From UBA5066 sp046331465 (GTDB lineage Bacteria; Acidobacteriota; Thermoanaerobaculia; UBA5066): a stretch of DNA of 64,000 bases. The notes below the pieces were generated by a model. The model was not told where the DNA came from. It searched no databases and saw only the letters and a program-made list of their open reading frames with translations. Below, piece after piece: positions 1-8,255 of the stretch. Position 1 is the stretch's first letter, and every line of letters starts with the position of its first letter. The DNA lies in NCBI GenBank assembly GCA_046331465.1, contig JAXLQV010000001.1, forward strand, positions 930,001 to 994,000, in the 5' to 3' direction. The translations under genes and the position numbers were made by a program.

Positions 1-426
1 CTCTCGTGGGCGCCCGCCGACGAGGTCAACTTCCAGGTGAACGGCGGCGAGGGGATCGGCCGCTTCATCAACGACCTCGACTCCGCGGGGGGGCAGGACG
101 GGGCCTTCGAGCCGGCGACGGGTGAACTCCACCTCCTCTCCCACTGGGGCTGGTATGGCTCGTACCTCCACCGGTGGCACGGATCGGCGGGGGAGCCGGG
201 AGACCTCCGCTCCTCGCTCATCTGGGGAGCCGTCCGCGTCGCCAACCTCGACTTCCAGCCGCAGAGCGCCTACCGGCGGACGAACCGGCTGAGCCTGAAC
301 CTCGTCTGGACCCCCTTCCGAAAGGCCGAGTTCGGCGCGCAGTACATCTGGGGCCAGCGGATCAACAGGGACGGCGCCCAGGGCGAGGCGCGGCAGCTCC
401 AGCTCCGCGCGCGCTACCTCTTCTGA
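1..426 (+). CDS. DcaP-like outer-membrane porin, C-terminal part (5' end outside window)
   Basis: The reading frame is open from the first base and ends at a TGA, giving about 141 residues of a protein whose start lies outside the window. Alternating hydrophobic/aromatic strands and a terminal segment ending in RARYLF with a final Phe are typical of the last strands of a beta-barrel recognised by BamA. The segment SLNLVWTPFRKAEFGAQYIWG matches the pattern of the DcaP-like trimeric porin family, whose members pass small organic acids through the outer membrane. A second, clearer DcaP-like gene sits at the other end of the window (63105-64000). The family call rests on the C-terminus only. Confidence 0.6.
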   Translation, partial: LSWAPADEVNFQVNGGEGIGRFINDLDSAGGQDGAFEPATGELHLLSHWGWYGSYLHRWHGSAGEPGDLRSSLIWGAVRVANLDFQPQSAYRRTNRLSLNLVWTPFRKAEFGAQYIWGQRINRDGAQGEARQLQLRARYLF

Positions 427-447
427 CCCGATCCGGGGACGCCATCG

Positions 448-463
448 CGGCATATCCTTTGCT
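448..463 (+). promoter_or_regulatory. Sigma-54 (-24/-12) promoter candidate for the DUF3300-DUF2950 operon
   Basis: The sequence cGGCATATCCTTTGCT has the invariant GG and GC separated by exactly the 10 bases required for sigma-54. It also has CA after the GG and a perfect TTGCT -12 box. Transcription would begin near 474, leaving a leader of about 75 bases before the ATG at 549. An activator gene of the right class lies at 40623-42617, but a link between the two is only conjecture. Confidence 0.5.
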
Positions 464-548
464 CGTCAACCCCGGCGCCTCCGGTCCAGAGCTCTTCGAA
501 GGACGCATGACGCACGGCATGACGCTGAAACGAAAGGAGGTCGGAACG

Positions 549-1952
549 ATGGCGAACGAACCGTTCCTGACCCGGTCCCCTCGACGGATCTCGAGGGGCC
601 TCCTCGCGCTCGCCTGCGCAATCCTCCTCGTACCGGGAGAAGGAGCGCTGCTGGCCCAGGCGACGGCCCCAGCGGACGCCCCGAAGGCGGCCGCCCCGGA
701 GGAGGCCGCGGCCAAGCTCCCCCCCGACCAGCTCGACTCGCTCGTCGCCCCGATCGCGCTCTACCCCGATCCTCTCCTCGCGCAGACCCTCGCGGCGTCC
801 ACCTACCCGCTCGAGATCATCCAGCTGCAGCAGTGGATGGCGAAGAACCCGAAGCTCAAGGACAAGGCCCTCGCCGACGCGGTCGCCAAGCAGCCCTGGG
901 ACCCGGCCGTCCAGTCGATGGCCGCCTTCCCCGACGCCGTGAAGCGACTCGCGGACGACATCCAGTGGACGACCGACCTCGGGAACGCGTTCCTCGCCCA
1001 GCAGGGCGACGTCATGGACGCCTGCCAGAGGATGCGGAAGAAGGCCCAGGACAACGGGGCGCTGAAGACCTCCGAGCAGCAGAAGGTCGAGACGAAGGTC
1101 GTCGAGACGAAGCAGGTCATCGTCATCGAGCCGGCGAACCCGGAGGTCATCTACGTGCCTTCGTACAGCCCGACGTACGTCTACGGGCCGCCGGTCTACC
1201 CCTACCCGCCCGTCTACTACCCGCCCTACTACGCGGGCGCCGCGTTCTTCTCCTTCAGCATGGGCGTCATGATCGGCGCCGCCTGGGGCGGGGCGTGGGG
1301 GCACTGCGGCTGGGGGCACAACGACATCGACATCAACGTCAACAACAACTTCAACAGGAACACCAACATCAACAGCGGGAACCGTGGAAGCGGAAACCGG
1401 GGCGGCGGGAACAGCTGGTCGCACAACGCCCAGCACCGGGGCGGAGCCCCGTACGCCGACAAGGCCACCGCGAACAAGTTCGGCGGGCAGGCGAGGGGCG
1501 ACTCGCTGTCGAGCCGGCAGGCGAGCGCCCGGCAGCAGCAGTCTCGCGGCGGGACCAGCCCCGGCGCGAGCAACCGCGCAGGAGGCGGAGGCAAGCAGCC
1601 CGCGCTCGGCGGAGGGAACTTCCCGTCGACGAGCCCGAACGTCTCGGACCGCGCGGCCGCCGGAGGCGACCGCGGCGCGAGCGCGGGGTCGTTCGACCGG
1701 GGCGGAAGCGGCGACCGGGGAGCGGGCGCCAGCTCGTTCGACCGGGGCGGCGGGAGCGCCGACCGGGTCGGGAGCCGCGACGTCGGCAGCAGCTCGAGGG
1801 CAAGCTCCAGCTCCCGCGGCGGCAGCTTCGGCAGCTCGGGCGGCTACAGCGGAAGCAGCGCGAGGTCGAGCAGCTCGCGCGGGGCGTCGAGCTTCGGCGG
1901 CGGCGGCGGACGCGGTGGTGGTGGCGGCGGACGCGGCGGCGGGAGGCGGTGA
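549..1952 (+). CDS. DUF3300 family exported protein, copy 1
   Basis: 467 residues. The ATG at 549 follows a strong ribosome-binding site (AAAGGAGG), and the first 35 or so residues form a signal peptide ending near LLAQA. The DUF3300 domain follows (roughly 55-270), with the family's DQLDSLVAPIALYPDPLLAQ and QPWDPAVQSM segments, then a Pro/Tyr stretch (YPYPPVYYPPYY), a Gly/Ala/Trp hydrophobic patch and an Asn/Asp run. The last 200 residues are low-complexity Gly/Ser/Arg. The function of DUF3300 is unknown; an envelope or surface location is likely. It is first in a four-gene operon with DUF2950 and a second copy of the same pair. Confidence 0.9.
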   Translation: MANEPFLTRSPRRISRGLLALACAILLVPGEGALLAQATAPADAPKAAAPEEAAAKLPPDQLDSLVAPIALYPDPLLAQTLAASTYPLEIIQLQQWMAKNPKLKDKALADAVAKQPWDPAVQSMAAFPDAVKRLADDIQWTTDLGNAFLAQQGDVMDACQRMRKKAQDNGALKTSEQQKVETKVVETKQVIVIEPANPEVIYVPSYSPTYVYGPPVYPYPPVYYPPYYAGAAFFSFSMGVMIGAAWGGAWGHCGWGHNDIDINVNNNFNRNTNINSGNRGSGNRGGGNSWSHNAQHRGGAPYADKATANKFGGQARGDSLSSRQASARQQQSRGGTSPGASNRAGGGGKQPALGGGNFPSTSPNVSDRAAAGGDRGASAGSFDRGGSGDRGAGASSFDRGGGSADRVGSRDVGSSSRASSSSRGGSFGSSGGYSGSSARSSSSRGASSFGGGGGRGGGGGGRGGGRR

Positions 1953-1962
1953 GGTGAGTGCC

Positions 1963-2913
1963 ATGACATCGAATGCGCTCTTCCCCCGGCTCGCCGGCGC
2001 CGTCGGCGCCCTCTTCCTCTCTCTCGTCCTCTCACCGTCCGTCCTCGAGGCGGCCGACCCTGCGAAGCCGGCGCAGAAGGCGTTCCCGTCGGCGAAGGCC
2101 GCGGCCGACGCCCTCGTCTCGGCGGCGGAGAAGTTCGACGTCGAGGCCCTCAAGGGGATCCTCGGGCCGGACGGGATCGACCTCGTCGAGTCGGAGGACG
2201 CCGTACAGGACAGGAACGAGGCGACCGCGTTCGCGGCGAGGGCGCGCGAGAAGATGGCGGTCGTCCCGGACCCGAAGAACCCGAATCGGGCCACGATCGT
2301 GGCCGGACCGGGCGACTGGCCCATGCCGATCCCGATCGTGAAGAAAGGGAGCGCCTGGCGGTTCGACACGGTCGCCGGGCGGCGCGAGGTGCTCCTGCGC
2401 CGCATCGGGAAGAACGAGCTCGACGCGATCCAGGTCTGCCGGGGGTACGTCGAGGCGCAGCACGAGTACGCGTCGAAGAAGCGCGACGGCGCGCGGGTGA
2501 CCCAGTACGCCCAGAAGATCATCAGCACCGCGGGGCGCCAGGACGGCCTCGCCTGGAAAAAGGAGGACGGAAGCTGGGGCGGGCCGATCGGCGAGAACGT
2601 CGCGCGCGCGATCGAGCAGGGCTACACCGACGGCTCGGAGCCGTACCACGGCTACTACTTCAAGGTCCTGAAAGGGCAGGGCCCGCACGCCCCGCTCGGC
2701 GAGATGGACTTCGTCGTCCAGGGCGCGATGATCGGCGGGTTCGCGCTCGTCGCGGCCCCCGCGGACTACAAGGTGACCGGAGTCATGACCTTCGTCGTGA
2801 GCCACGACGGCGTCGTCTGGCAGAAGGACCTCGGTCCGAAGACGCTCGAGGCCTTCAAGGCGATGGAGCGCTTCGACCCGGACGAGAGCTGGGAGCCCGT
2901 CGAGGGGCCCTGA
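1963..2913 (+). CDS. DUF2950 family exported protein, copy 1
   Basis: 316 residues, starting 10 bases after the DUF3300 stop. An N-terminal signal peptide (cleavage near VLEAA) precedes a DUF2950 domain recognised from FPSAKAAADALVSAAEKFD, RRIGKNELDAIQ, the EPYHGYYFKVL segment, and the closing block containing GGFALVAAPADY and FVVSHDGVVWQKDLG. DUF2950 proteins are predicted periplasmic proteins of unknown function that are commonly found beside DUF3300 genes. The tight spacing here supports joint action with the upstream protein. The C-terminus (FDPDESWEPVE) is conserved in the second copy at 4281-5219. Confidence 0.9.
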   Translation: MTSNALFPRLAGAVGALFLSLVLSPSVLEAADPAKPAQKAFPSAKAAADALVSAAEKFDVEALKGILGPDGIDLVESEDAVQDRNEATAFAARAREKMAVVPDPKNPNRATIVAGPGDWPMPIPIVKKGSAWRFDTVAGRREVLLRRIGKNELDAIQVCRGYVEAQHEYASKKRDGARVTQYAQKIISTAGRQDGLAWKKEDGSWGGPIGENVARAIEQGYTDGSEPYHGYYFKVLKGQGPHAPLGEMDFVVQGAMIGGFALVAAPADYKVTGVMTFVVSHDGVVWQKDLGPKTLEAFKAMERFDPDESWEPVEGP

Positions 2914-2950
2914 AGCCGGGACGACCACGGAACGAAAGGAAGTTGAAACG

Positions 2951-4270
2951 ATGGCCAACGAACCGACCCCATTCCGCTCCTCCGGCACGCTCTGGAGGGG
3001 GGCCCTCGCGGTCGTCTGCGCGTGCCTCCTCGTCCCGGGCGAGGCGGTCCTCCTCGCGCAGTCAGCCCCGCCGGCGGACGCCCAGAAGGCGGCCGCCCCG
3101 GCCGACGCCGCGGCAAAGCTCTCGGCCGACCAGCTCGACTCGCTCGTCGCGCCGATCGCCCTCTACCCCGACTCGCTCCTGGCGCAGACCCTCGCGGCGT
3201 CGACCTACCCGCTGGAGATCATCCAGCTCCAGCAGTGGCTCGCGAAGAACCCGAACCTGAAGGACAAGGCCCTCGCCGACGCGGTCGCCAAGCAGCCGTG
3301 GGACCCGGCCGTCCAGGCGATGGCGCCCCTCCCGGACGTCGTCAAGCGCCTCGCGGACGACATCCAGTGGACGACGGACCTCGGCAACGCCTTCCTCGCC
3401 CAGCAGAGCGACGTGATGGACGCCGTCCAGCGGATGAGGAAGAAGGCCCAGGACAAGGGCGCCCTGAAGACGACCGAGCAGCAGAAGGTCGAGACGAAGG
3501 TCGTCGAGCAGAAGACGGTCATCATCGTCGAGTCCGCGAACCCCGAGGTCGTCTACGTCCCCGTCTACAGCCCGACGGTCGTCTACCCGCCGCCGGTCTA
3601 CCCCTATCCGCCCATCTACTACCCGCCCTATCCCCCGGGCGCGGCCTTCGTCACCTTCACCGCCGGCGTCGTGATCGGCGCGGCCATCTGGGGAGGCGCG
3701 TGGGGCCACTGCGGCTGGGGCCACAACGACATCGACATCAACATCAACAACAACTTCAACCGGAACACCAACATCAACACCGGGAACATCGGCAGCGGCA
3801 ACAGGGGCGGCGGCAACAGCTGGTCGCACAACTCCCAGCACCGCGGCGGAACGCCCTACCCGAACTCGGCGACGGCGAACAAGTACAGCGGGTCGGCCAG
3901 GGGCGGCGCCAGCGCCAGCCAGCAGGGTCGTGGCACGGCAGGCGGAGCGAGCGCGAGCCAGCAGGGGCGCGGGAGCACCGGCGGCGCCAGCGCGAGCCAG
4001 CAGGGCCGGGGGAGCGCCGGCGGCGCGAGCCCGAGCGCGAGCACCGCGAGCAGGGGGGGCGGAGGCGCGAGCCCCAGCGCCTCCAGCGCGGGGAGCCGCG
4101 GCGGCAGCGGGGCCAGCCCGAGCGCGAGCAGCGCGAGCAAGGGGGGCGGCGGCTTCGGCGGCGGTTCCGGGGGAATGAGCGGCAGCAGCGCCAGGGCGAG
4201 CAGCTCGCGCGGGGCGTCCAGCTTCAGCGGCCGAAGCGGCGGCGGTGGCGGCGGCGGAAGGAGGCGGTGA
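2951..4270 (+). CDS. DUF3300 family exported protein, copy 2
   Basis: 439 residues, ATG at 2951 after an AAAGGAAG ribosome-binding site, 37 bases past the DUF2950 stop. It is a close paralogue of the protein at 549-1952: the signal peptide, the DUF3300 core, the QQKVETKVVE segment, the Tyr/Pro stretch and the Asn-rich run all align. The C-terminal low-complexity tail differs. Copy 2 carries three exact-length 13-residue repeats (GGASASQQGRG plus two residues) and Ser/Gly runs instead of the Asp/Arg/Ser blocks of copy 1. The core is therefore conserved while the tail evolves quickly. Function unknown; envelope or surface location inferred. Confidence 0.9.
   Translation: MANEPTPFRSSGTLWRGALAVVCACLLVPGEAVLLAQSAPPADAQKAAAPADAAAKLSADQLDSLVAPIALYPDSLLAQTLAASTYPLEIIQLQQWLAKNPNLKDKALADAVAKQPWDPAVQAMAPLPDVVKRLADDIQWTTDLGNAFLAQQSDVMDAVQRMRKKAQDKGALKTTEQQKVETKVVEQKTVIIVESANPEVVYVPVYSPTVVYPPPVYPYPPIYYPPYPPGAAFVTFTAGVVIGAAIWGGAWGHCGWGHNDIDININNNFNRNTNINTGNIGSGNRGGGNSWSHNSQHRGGTPYPNSATANKYSGSARGGASASQQGRGTAGGASASQQGRGSTGGASASQQGRGSAGGASPSASTASRGGGGASPSASSAGSRGGSGASPSASSASKGGGGFGGGSGGMSGSSARASSSRGASSFSGRSGGGGGGGRRR
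3902..4018 (+). repeat. In-frame 39-bp tandem repeat, three units
   Basis: Three consecutive 39-base units (3902-3940, 3941-3979, 3980-4018) each encode GGASASQQGRG plus two variable residues inside the DUF3300 copy 2 tail. A partial fourth unit follows. The period is a multiple of three, so copy-number change would keep the frame. Confidence 0.85.
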
Positions 4271-4280
4271 GGTGAAGGCC

Positions 4281-5219
4281 ATGACTTCGAGACTCCATTC
4301 CTCCCTCCTCGCCAGCCTCGTCGGCGTCCTCCTCCTCTCCTCGTCTCCGGCCTCCGCGGAAAGCGCGGCGAAGCCGGCCCAGAAGACGTTCGCCTCGGCG
4401 AAGGCCGCGGCGGACGCGCTCGTCGCCGCCGCGGAGAAGTTCGACGTCGCGGCGCTGAAGTCGATCCTCGGTCCCGACGGGCTCGAGCTCGTCGTCACCG
4501 AGGACGAGGTCCAGGACAGGAACCAGGCGAAGGCCTTCGCGACGGCGGCGCACGAGAAGCTCGCCGTCGTCCCCGACCCGTCGAATTCGAAGTCGGCCTC
4601 GATCGTCGTCGGCGCGGGCGAGTGGCCCCTTCCCATCCCGGTCGTGAAGTCCGGGAACGGCTGGCGGTTCGACGTCGCCGCCGGCCGCGAGGAGGTCTTC
4701 CTCCGCCGCATCGGCCAGAACGAGCTCGACGCCATCCAGGCGTGCCGGAACTACGTGAAGGCGCAGCGCGAGTACGCTTCCGAGAAGCGCGACGGGGCGC
4801 TCGTGAACCAGTACGCGCAGCGGATCGTCAGCACGCCGGGGCGCCGGGACGGTCTCGTCTGGATCAAGGCGGACGGGACCTTCGGGGGTCCGCTGGCCGA
4901 GCATTTCGCCCGCGCCATCGCCGAGGGCTACCACGACCAGAAGGAGCCCTACCACGGCTACTACTTCAAGGTGCTCAAGGCACAGGGCCCGTCGGCTCCT
5001 CTCGGCGAGCTCGACTTCGTCGTCCAGGGGGCGATGATCGGCGGCTTCGCCCTCGTCGCCGCGCCCGCGGACTACGAGAAGACGGGCGTGAAGACGTTCG
5101 TCGTCAGCCACGACGGCATCGTCTACGAGAAGGACCTCGGCCCCGGGACGCTCGAGGTGTTCCGGGTGATGGAGCGCTACGACCCGGACGAGAGCTGGAG
5201 CCCGGTCGAGGAACCCTGA
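4281..5219 (+). CDS. DUF2950 family exported protein, copy 2
   Basis: 312 residues; the ATG at 4281 has the same GAGGTGA(A/G)NGCC leader as copy 1, so this start is preferred to an in-frame upstream codon at 4245. The signal peptide ends near ASAES. The DUF2950 body aligns with 1963-2913 along its whole length, including EPYHGYYFKVLKAQG and FVVQGAMIGGFALVAAPADY. It closes the four-gene DUF3300-DUF2950-DUF3300-DUF2950 unit. Role unknown; probably works in the periplasm with DUF3300. Confidence 0.9.
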   Translation: MTSRLHSSLLASLVGVLLLSSSPASAESAAKPAQKTFASAKAAADALVAAAEKFDVAALKSILGPDGLELVVTEDEVQDRNQAKAFATAAHEKLAVVPDPSNSKSASIVVGAGEWPLPIPVVKSGNGWRFDVAAGREEVFLRRIGQNELDAIQACRNYVKAQREYASEKRDGALVNQYAQRIVSTPGRRDGLVWIKADGTFGGPLAEHFARAIAEGYHDQKEPYHGYYFKVLKAQGPSAPLGELDFVVQGAMIGGFALVAAPADYEKTGVKTFVVSHDGIVYEKDLGPGTLEVFRVMERYDPDESWSPVEEP

Positions 5220-5233
5220 TCGCCGGCGCGGGG

Positions 5234-5252
5234 GCCGCGGCCCGGCCGCGGC
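5234..5252 (+). terminator. GC-rich inverted repeat after the DUF2950 operon
   Basis: Nine bases (GCCGCGGCC, 5234-5242) are exactly complementary to 5244-5252, 15 bases past the stop of the last operon gene. No U-tract follows, so it may be only a stabilising hairpin or a chance GC palindrome. Confidence 0.3.
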
Positions 5253-5332
5253 ACCCGCGCGTCCCCGCCTTCCGTTCCGAGCGGCGGCCAGTCGGCCCGT
5301 CCGAATCAGGAGACCGCCGTGGAGGTGACGTG

Positions 5333-6010
5333 ATGGCGAAACGCAACGAAACGCAGGCCGGCTGGATCGATGTCTCCGTCCCGCTCCGGACGGGGATGGT
5401 CCACTGGCCCGACAACCCGCCCGTCGCCGTCGAGAGGACGATGGACCTCGGGAAGGGCGACGCGTGCACGGTCTCGCGCCTCTCGATGGGCGCGCACACC
5501 GGGACGCACGTGGACGCTCCCTCGCATTTCGTCCCCGGGGGCGCGACCCTCGACGCCCTGCCTTTCGACGCGGTCGTCGGGCGGGCGCGGGTGATCGCGA
5601 TCCGGAGCCCCCGGGCGGTCACCGCCCGGGAACTATGCCGGCACGCGATCCGCCGGGGGGAGCGGCTCCTCTTCCGGACGCGCAACTCCGCGCGCTGCTG
5701 GAAGACGGACGCGTTCGTCGAGGATTTCGTCTACGTCGCGGCCGACGCGGCGCGCTACCTGGCGGATCGCGGCGTACGCCTCGTCGGCGTCGACTACCTC
5801 TCGGTCGGCGGGTACGTCCACGACGGGCCGGAGACGCACGCGGCGCTCCTCGAGGCCGGCGTCTGGGTCATCGAGGGGCTCGACCTCTCGAAGGTGAGCC
5901 CGGGCCCGGTCGACCTCGTCTGCCTTCCGCTCCGGCTCGCGGGGAGCGAGGGCGCCCCCGCCCGTGCGATCGTGAGGGAGCGGCCGGCCCGAAGGCCCGC
6001 GGGCCGCTGA
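5333..6010 (+). CDS. Cyclase-family (kynurenine formamidase-like) metal-dependent hydrolase
   Basis: 225 residues, ATG at 5333 behind GGAGGTGACG. The metal-binding signature of the cyclase/KynB family is present as GAHTGTHVDAPSHF (about residues 48-61), along with the usual opening (VSVPLRTGMVHWPDNPP). The later VDYLSVGG and the H-containing ETHAALLEAGVWVIEGLDLS segment supply the remaining catalytic features. The length is normal for the family. There is no signal peptide, so it should be cytoplasmic. Family members hydrolyse N-formylkynurenine, isatin or other cyclic amides; no tryptophan-pathway neighbour is present, so the substrate is open. Confidence 0.85.
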   Translation: MAKRNETQAGWIDVSVPLRTGMVHWPDNPPVAVERTMDLGKGDACTVSRLSMGAHTGTHVDAPSHFVPGGATLDALPFDAVVGRARVIAIRSPRAVTARELCRHAIRRGERLLFRTRNSARCWKTDAFVEDFVYVAADAARYLADRGVRLVGVDYLSVGGYVHDGPETHAALLEAGVWVIEGLDLSKVSPGPVDLVCLPLRLAGSEGAPARAIVRERPARRPAGR

Positions 6011-6124
6011 ACGCAGGGCCCTGCGGGAGTGCCGGGCCCCGGCGGCGCGCAGAAGGGGCCGGGACGGGCGCGTCCCGCGGAGGCGCCGGGCGGACGTATC
6101 CTCCCGCCGCGGAGGTCGTGCGAG

Positions 6125-7480
6125 ATGAAGACGCTGTCCGGGCTGGTCCTCGCGGCCGTGGCCGTCCTGGCTCCTCCTCTCGCGGCGCAGAGCGTGACCA
6201 TCACCGCGCCCTCCCTCTTCATCACGCCGAACGAAGGGCGGAACCCCGTGGGCCAGGTCGAGGGGATCGAGGGGGGCGCCTACACGGCCCGGGGCCGCGA
6301 CGTCGGCGCGATCGTCTACAACCCGGCGGGTCTCGCGCGCTCGGCGAAGAGCTCGGTCAGCGCCTCCGCCCCCGCCTACGACTGGACGTTCTACACCGGC
6401 GAGATCGGGAGGGCGGACGACACGGGCTCGCGGATCAGCAACAACGGCCGGCTCTTCGGTCTCGTCGTCGGCGGCGAGGTGCTCGGGAACGAGAGGCTCA
6501 GCCTCGGGCTCGCCGTCCCGACCCCGGTTTCCTGGAAGCCGACGCTCCAGATGAGCGGGCTCGCCGGAACCGGCACTTCCGGGGCGGGGATGCTCTTCTC
6601 GGCCGACGGCTCCTACTTCGACACGATCCCGACGGTCGCGGCCGGGTACGCGCTGTCGCCCCGCGTCCGCGTCGGCGGGTCGGTCGGCCTCTCGTTCCTC
6701 ACCCTCACCCAGCTGCAGGAAGCGTTCGCCGAGGCCGCCGCGCCGCCCGCGGCGGCCTTCGCGCAGCGGGTGTTCCGCGCGGACGGCACGAGCTACGACC
6801 TCCTCTTCTCGGCGGGGGTGCAGTGGGACGTCACGCCCGCGGTCACGGTCGGCCTCCTCGTGACGTCGCCGGGCGTCCACCTCGCCGGGACGACGAGCCT
6901 TCTGCAGCAGGAGGCGACGGCCTCCACCGGCGGGTTCCGGACAGCGACGTTCCGAGACCCGGAGGCCGACTTCCGCGTGAAGCACACGACGAAGGCGAGC
7001 CTCGGACTGTCGTGGCGGTTCGAGGGCGGCGAGGTCGAGGCCGACGTGAAGTACTTCGCCGGGACGTCGCCGTACGGGATGTTCTCGAGCGGGGTCCAGG
7101 GGCTCTGGACCGAGGCGAGCCCCTCCTCCACGACCGCCGGGCCGGTGGTCTTCGCCCCGGCGCACGACGAGCGGAAGGCCGTCGCGAACGTGTCGGTCGG
7201 CGGCCGCTGGGACGTGTCGAAGAAGACCTCGCTCCACCTCGGCTTCTTCACGGCGAGGTCGCCGGTGGGCGAGGACTCCGTCTTCTCCACCGTCGACGTC
7301 TACGGGGCCTCCACGGGCGTCTCCCTGAACTGGGCTCACCTCTCCGGTTCGGTCGGCGTCATCTACGAGTGGGGAAGCCAGCCCATCTCCGTCGCCGCGT
7401 CCAACGGCTCCGCGTCCGCGAGCGGCGAGCTCTCGATCACCTCCGTCTACCTCCTCTGGGGTCTCGCCTACAAGTTCTGA
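6125..7480 (+). CDS. FadL/OMPP1-type outer-membrane transport protein
   Basis: 451 residues; the ATG at 6125 begins a signal peptide ending PLAAQS. Early features of the FadL family follow: a GIEGGAYTARGRDVGAIVYNPAGLA block, matching the family's 'A..DAsa.y.NPAGla' motif, then alternating beta-strands to a final LLWGLAYKF with terminal Phe. FadL-type barrels admit hydrophobic compounds such as fatty acids or aromatics. The gene stands alone between the cyclase and a convergent patatin/barrel pair, so its cargo cannot be inferred. An alternative in-frame start at 6029 would add a non-signal extension and is rejected. Confidence 0.75.
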   Translation: MKTLSGLVLAAVAVLAPPLAAQSVTITAPSLFITPNEGRNPVGQVEGIEGGAYTARGRDVGAIVYNPAGLARSAKSSVSASAPAYDWTFYTGEIGRADDTGSRISNNGRLFGLVVGGEVLGNERLSLGLAVPTPVSWKPTLQMSGLAGTGTSGAGMLFSADGSYFDTIPTVAAGYALSPRVRVGGSVGLSFLTLTQLQEAFAEAAAPPAAAFAQRVFRADGTSYDLLFSAGVQWDVTPAVTVGLLVTSPGVHLAGTTSLLQQEATASTGGFRTATFRDPEADFRVKHTTKASLGLSWRFEGGEVEADVKYFAGTSPYGMFSSGVQGLWTEASPSSTTAGPVVFAPAHDERKAVANVSVGGRWDVSKKTSLHLGFFTARSPVGEDSVFSTVDVYGASTGVSLNWAHLSGSVGVIYEWGSQPISVAASNGSASASGELSITSVYLLWGLAYKF

Positions 7481-7499
7481 GGAGGCGTCCCGGCGTCCG

Positions 7500-8255
7500 T
7501 CAGTAGTACCAGCGGGCGACGAGCGCGACGGCCCAGAGGCCGGATTTCTCGGGGAGGCGGTCGACCTGGCGCGCCAGGGACGGCTCGACCCGGAAGTGAT
7601 CGGTGAGGGTGATCTCGGCCCCGACCTGGTAGAGATCGCGGGCCCAGCCGTCGTAGCGGGTGTCGTAGAACGCCTCGGCCTGGAGCCAGGCGTTCGTCGC
7701 GGCGCCGAGCACCGTGAAGTCGCGGTTCAGCTCCCCGCGCAGGCGGTACCTCGTCGAGTAGTCGCCGCCGATCCAGCGCAGGTCCACGCGGGTGCGCCCC
7801 TCGAAGAGGATGTTCGCGGGGAGGTAGGCCCTTCCCATGACCGCGACGATCCCGCGGTCCTCGGGCGTCGAGCGTTCCTCGCCGCTCTGCTTGAAGACGT
7901 GGTCGTACCCGATCCGGATCCAGAGGTATCTCCGTTGCCGCCAATCCTGCTCGGACCGCCACGTCTCGGGCAGCATGACGTCGCGTGCGAGGGGCTTGAA
8001 CGTCAGGTCGAAGTAGCCGGCGACGTCGAGCGTCCGGAATTCCGATTCCTTGCCCGTTGCGTGTGCCGCGACGAAGTAGAGGCGGGTCGTCGGGCCGAGC
8101 TTCTCGTAGAGGTTGAGCTCGGGCCAGCCTTCCCACGGGTCGCCCGCCCGGGCGGGCCCGGCGAGGAGGAGCGCGGCGAGCGCCGCGCTCCTCCCGAGCC
8201 GGGCGAGGAGCCCGCCGGGCCGGGGCCGCGGGTGGAGAGGAGGCGGGTCGATCAG
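7500..8255 (-). CDS. Small outer-membrane beta-barrel, DUF2490-like (apparent CTG start)
   Basis: 251 residues if translation starts at the CTG at 8255-8253. There is no ATG, GTG or TTG between the upstream stop and the signal peptide (LARLGRSAALAALLLAGPARAG). The CTG overlaps the TGA of the patatin gene as CTGA. The mature part reads DPWEGWPELNLYEKLGPTTRLY and continues in amphipathic strands, with REQ/ER-type paired strands typical of DUF2490 barrels, ending VARWYY. A close paralogue at 51032-51781 has a start at the matching place (GTG), which supports this one. Function unknown; probably coupled to the patatin-barrel protein. Confidence 0.7.
   Translation of the reverse strand: MIDPPPLHPRPRPGGLLARLGRSAALAALLLAGPARAGDPWEGWPELNLYEKLGPTTRLYFVAAHATGKESEFRTLDVAGYFDLTFKPLARDVMLPETWRSEQDWRQRRYLWIRIGYDHVFKQSGEERSTPEDRGIVAVMGRAYLPANILFEGRTRVDLRWIGGDYSTRYRLRGELNRDFTVLGAATNAWLQAEAFYDTRYDGWARDLYQVGAEITLTDHFRVEPSLARQVDRLPEKSGLWAVALVARWYY

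Noticed and set aside
414..2528. Long minus-strand frame opposite the first DUF3300-DUF2950 pair
   Set aside because: Low-complexity Arg/Ala translation with no motifs; the plus-strand genes have domains, signal peptides and ribosome sites.
3902..4018. CRISPR-like repeat array
   Set aside because: Units are contiguous, in frame and protein-coding with no spacers; no cas genes occur.
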